Origin: Luzula sylvatica
Taxonomy: Eukaryota; Streptophyta; Magnoliopsida; Poales; Juncaceae
Direction of reading: 5' to 3'
NCBI GenBank assembly: GCA_946800325.1
Contig: OX326959.1
Span: 34,419,027 to 34,483,026 of the forward strand
DNA length: 64,000 nt
Shown here piece by piece: positions 63,265 to 64,000 of the stretch. The notes beneath the pieces were generated by a model. That model saw only the letters and a list, made by a program, of their open reading frames with translations. It was not told the DNA's origin and ran no database searches. The translations under genes were made by a program, and so were the position numbers. The first letter of the stretch is position 1. Each line of letters begins with the position of its first letter.

Positions 63265-64000
63265 TTTTTTGCATAAAATAAAAAACTGAAGTCTAACACC
63301 TTCAAAAATATCAATTATCATTTTTTCTAAAAAAGACCAAACTAGTTCTCTAAAATGAGCAAAATACTTCATTTTTCATGATTTTCTCAAAAAATTCCGT
63401 GATTGAAGACTAAAACATACAAATTACAATTTTTCCAATTTTTTGCACAAAATAAAAAACTGAAGACTAACACCTTCAAAAATATCAATTATCATTTTTT
63501 CTAAAAAAGACCAAAATAGTTCTCTAAAATGATCAAAATACTTCTTTCATGTTTTTCTCAAAAAACTCCGGGATTGAAGACTAACACATACAAATTTCTA
63601 TTTTTCCTACTTTTTCCATAAAATCAAAAACTGAAGTCTAACACCTTCAAAAATATCAATAATCATTTTTTCTAAAAAAGACCAAAATATATCTCTAAAA
63701 TGAGCAAAATACTTCATTTTTCACGTTTGTCTCAAAAAATTCCGGGATTGAAGACTAACACATACAAATTTCTATTTTTCCTATTTTTTGCATAAAATCA
63801 AAAACTGAAGTCTAACACTTTCAAAAATATCAATTATCATTTTTTTCTAAAAAAGACCAAAATAGTTCTCTAAAATGAGCAAAATACTTCATTTTTCATG
63901 TTTTTCTCAAAAAACTCCGGGATTGAAGACTAACACATACAAATTTCTATTTTTCCAATTTTTTTGCATAAAATCAAAAACTGATGTCTAACACCTTCAA
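63265..64000 (+). repeat. Start of a copy of 59,437-60,172, cut by the window end
   Basis: ACTAAAACATAC (59,581 and 63,409), the 171-bp monomer (59,692 and 63,520) and TCACGTTTGTCTC (about 59,895 and 63,723) are all 3,828 bp apart, exactly 22 x 174. The similarity starts near 63,265 and continues to the last base, so the duplicated block extends beyond the window. Confidence 0.85.
63520..63690 (+). repeat. 171-bp marker monomer, copy 13
   Basis: Duplicate of copy 11, 3,828 bp downstream, followed by the same TCACGTTTGTCTC monomer. Confidence 0.9.

Larger units (their letters stand above)
1..64000 (+). repeat. Satellite DNA array, 174-bp monomer, head to tail
   Basis: The whole window consists of direct repeats of one monomer. 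Taking TTCTCTAAAATGAG as the start, successive units begin at 1, 175, 349 and 523, an exact 174-bp step, and the pattern continues to position 64,000. Small indels, mostly in the T-tract of the B sub-unit (about 5 to 9 Ts), give 170-177 bp units. All units lie in the same orientation and no unrelated sequence interrupts them. A typical monomer has about 13 G and 31 C on the given strand, so GC is near 25%. A length near one nucleosome repeat, strong homogenisation and higher-order structure are typical of centromeric satellites in plants and animals; centromere function here is inference. All three forward frames contain stops within each monomer, and the reverse frames I read through also close, so it is noncoding. 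Confidence 0.98.

Noticed and set aside
1..64000. Telomeric or simple-sequence DNA
   Set aside because: No TTTAGGG, TTAGGG or TTAGG runs and no short microsatellite period; the period is 174 bp.
1..64000. Replication origins of the yeast ARS type in the T-rich tracts
   Set aside because: T-rich stretches are frequent, but no clean match to the 11-bp core was found in the typical monomer, and AT content alone makes near matches meaningless.
1..64000. Polyadenylation signals AATAAA and TATA-like motifs
   Set aside because: They occur in some monomer variants (for example AAAATAAAAAAC) as expected from 75% AT; nothing marks a transcription unit.
1..64000. Species assignment from monomer length (174 bp, as recalled for a Luzula satellite)
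   Set aside because: Length alone is weak evidence and no sequence comparison could be made; many unrelated satellites are 170-180 bp long.

Overview
The window is one uninterrupted satellite DNA array. All 64 kb are head-to-tail copies of an AT-rich monomer of about 174 bp (about 370 copies), all in the same orientation. I found no gene, RNA gene, transposable element, inversion or unique spacer. GC content, counted by hand on a typical monomer, is about 25%. The organism must be a eukaryote. The monomer length, homogeneity and higher-order structure fit a centromeric or pericentromeric (or holocentromere-unit) satellite of a plant or invertebrate, but the sequence alone does not name the species or prove centromere function. 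The length matches a 174-bp woodrush (Luzula) satellite that I recall from the literature, but I could not compare sequences, so I make no assignment.

Each monomer is itself built from three diverged sub-units of about 58 bp, called A, B and C here. Each sub-unit carries a T-tract/A-tract dyad near its middle. B and C also begin with the near-identical 13-mers TGAAGACTAACAC and TGAAGTCTAACAC. The satellite therefore probably arose by trimerisation of a 58-bp repeat.

On a larger scale the array is a mosaic of nested duplications recognised by shared rare variants. From start to end these are: an 11-monomer-spaced copy (1-345 and 1,917-2,261); a 3,045-bp-spaced pair (about 2.2-7.6 kb) holding a 697-bp four-monomer duplication; a 2,441-bp tandem duplication (10.7-15.6 kb); an 871-bp-spaced pair (17.7-19.2 kb); a regular nine-monomer higher-order repeat of 1,566 bp in three apparently identical copies (26,818-31,515); a 2,521-bp duplication (31.2-36.2 kb); a 3,742-bp duplication (35.2-42.6 kb); a 3,041/2,867-bp duplication (45.9-51.8 kb); and a 3,828-bp-spaced copy running off the window end (from about 63.27 kb). 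Long-range copies link about 0.35-1.8 with 9.75-11.2 kb, 5.5-8.3 with 15.6-18.3 kb, 22.7-26.3 with 52.3-56 kb, and 38.9-43.8 with 58.5-63.2 kb.

Two structural markers trace this history. One is an 85-bp truncated monomer, present ten times. The other is a 171-bp monomer with a 3-bp deletion, present thirteen times. Together they show expansion by unequal exchange of whole blocks, with losses and gains of single 174-bp monomers.
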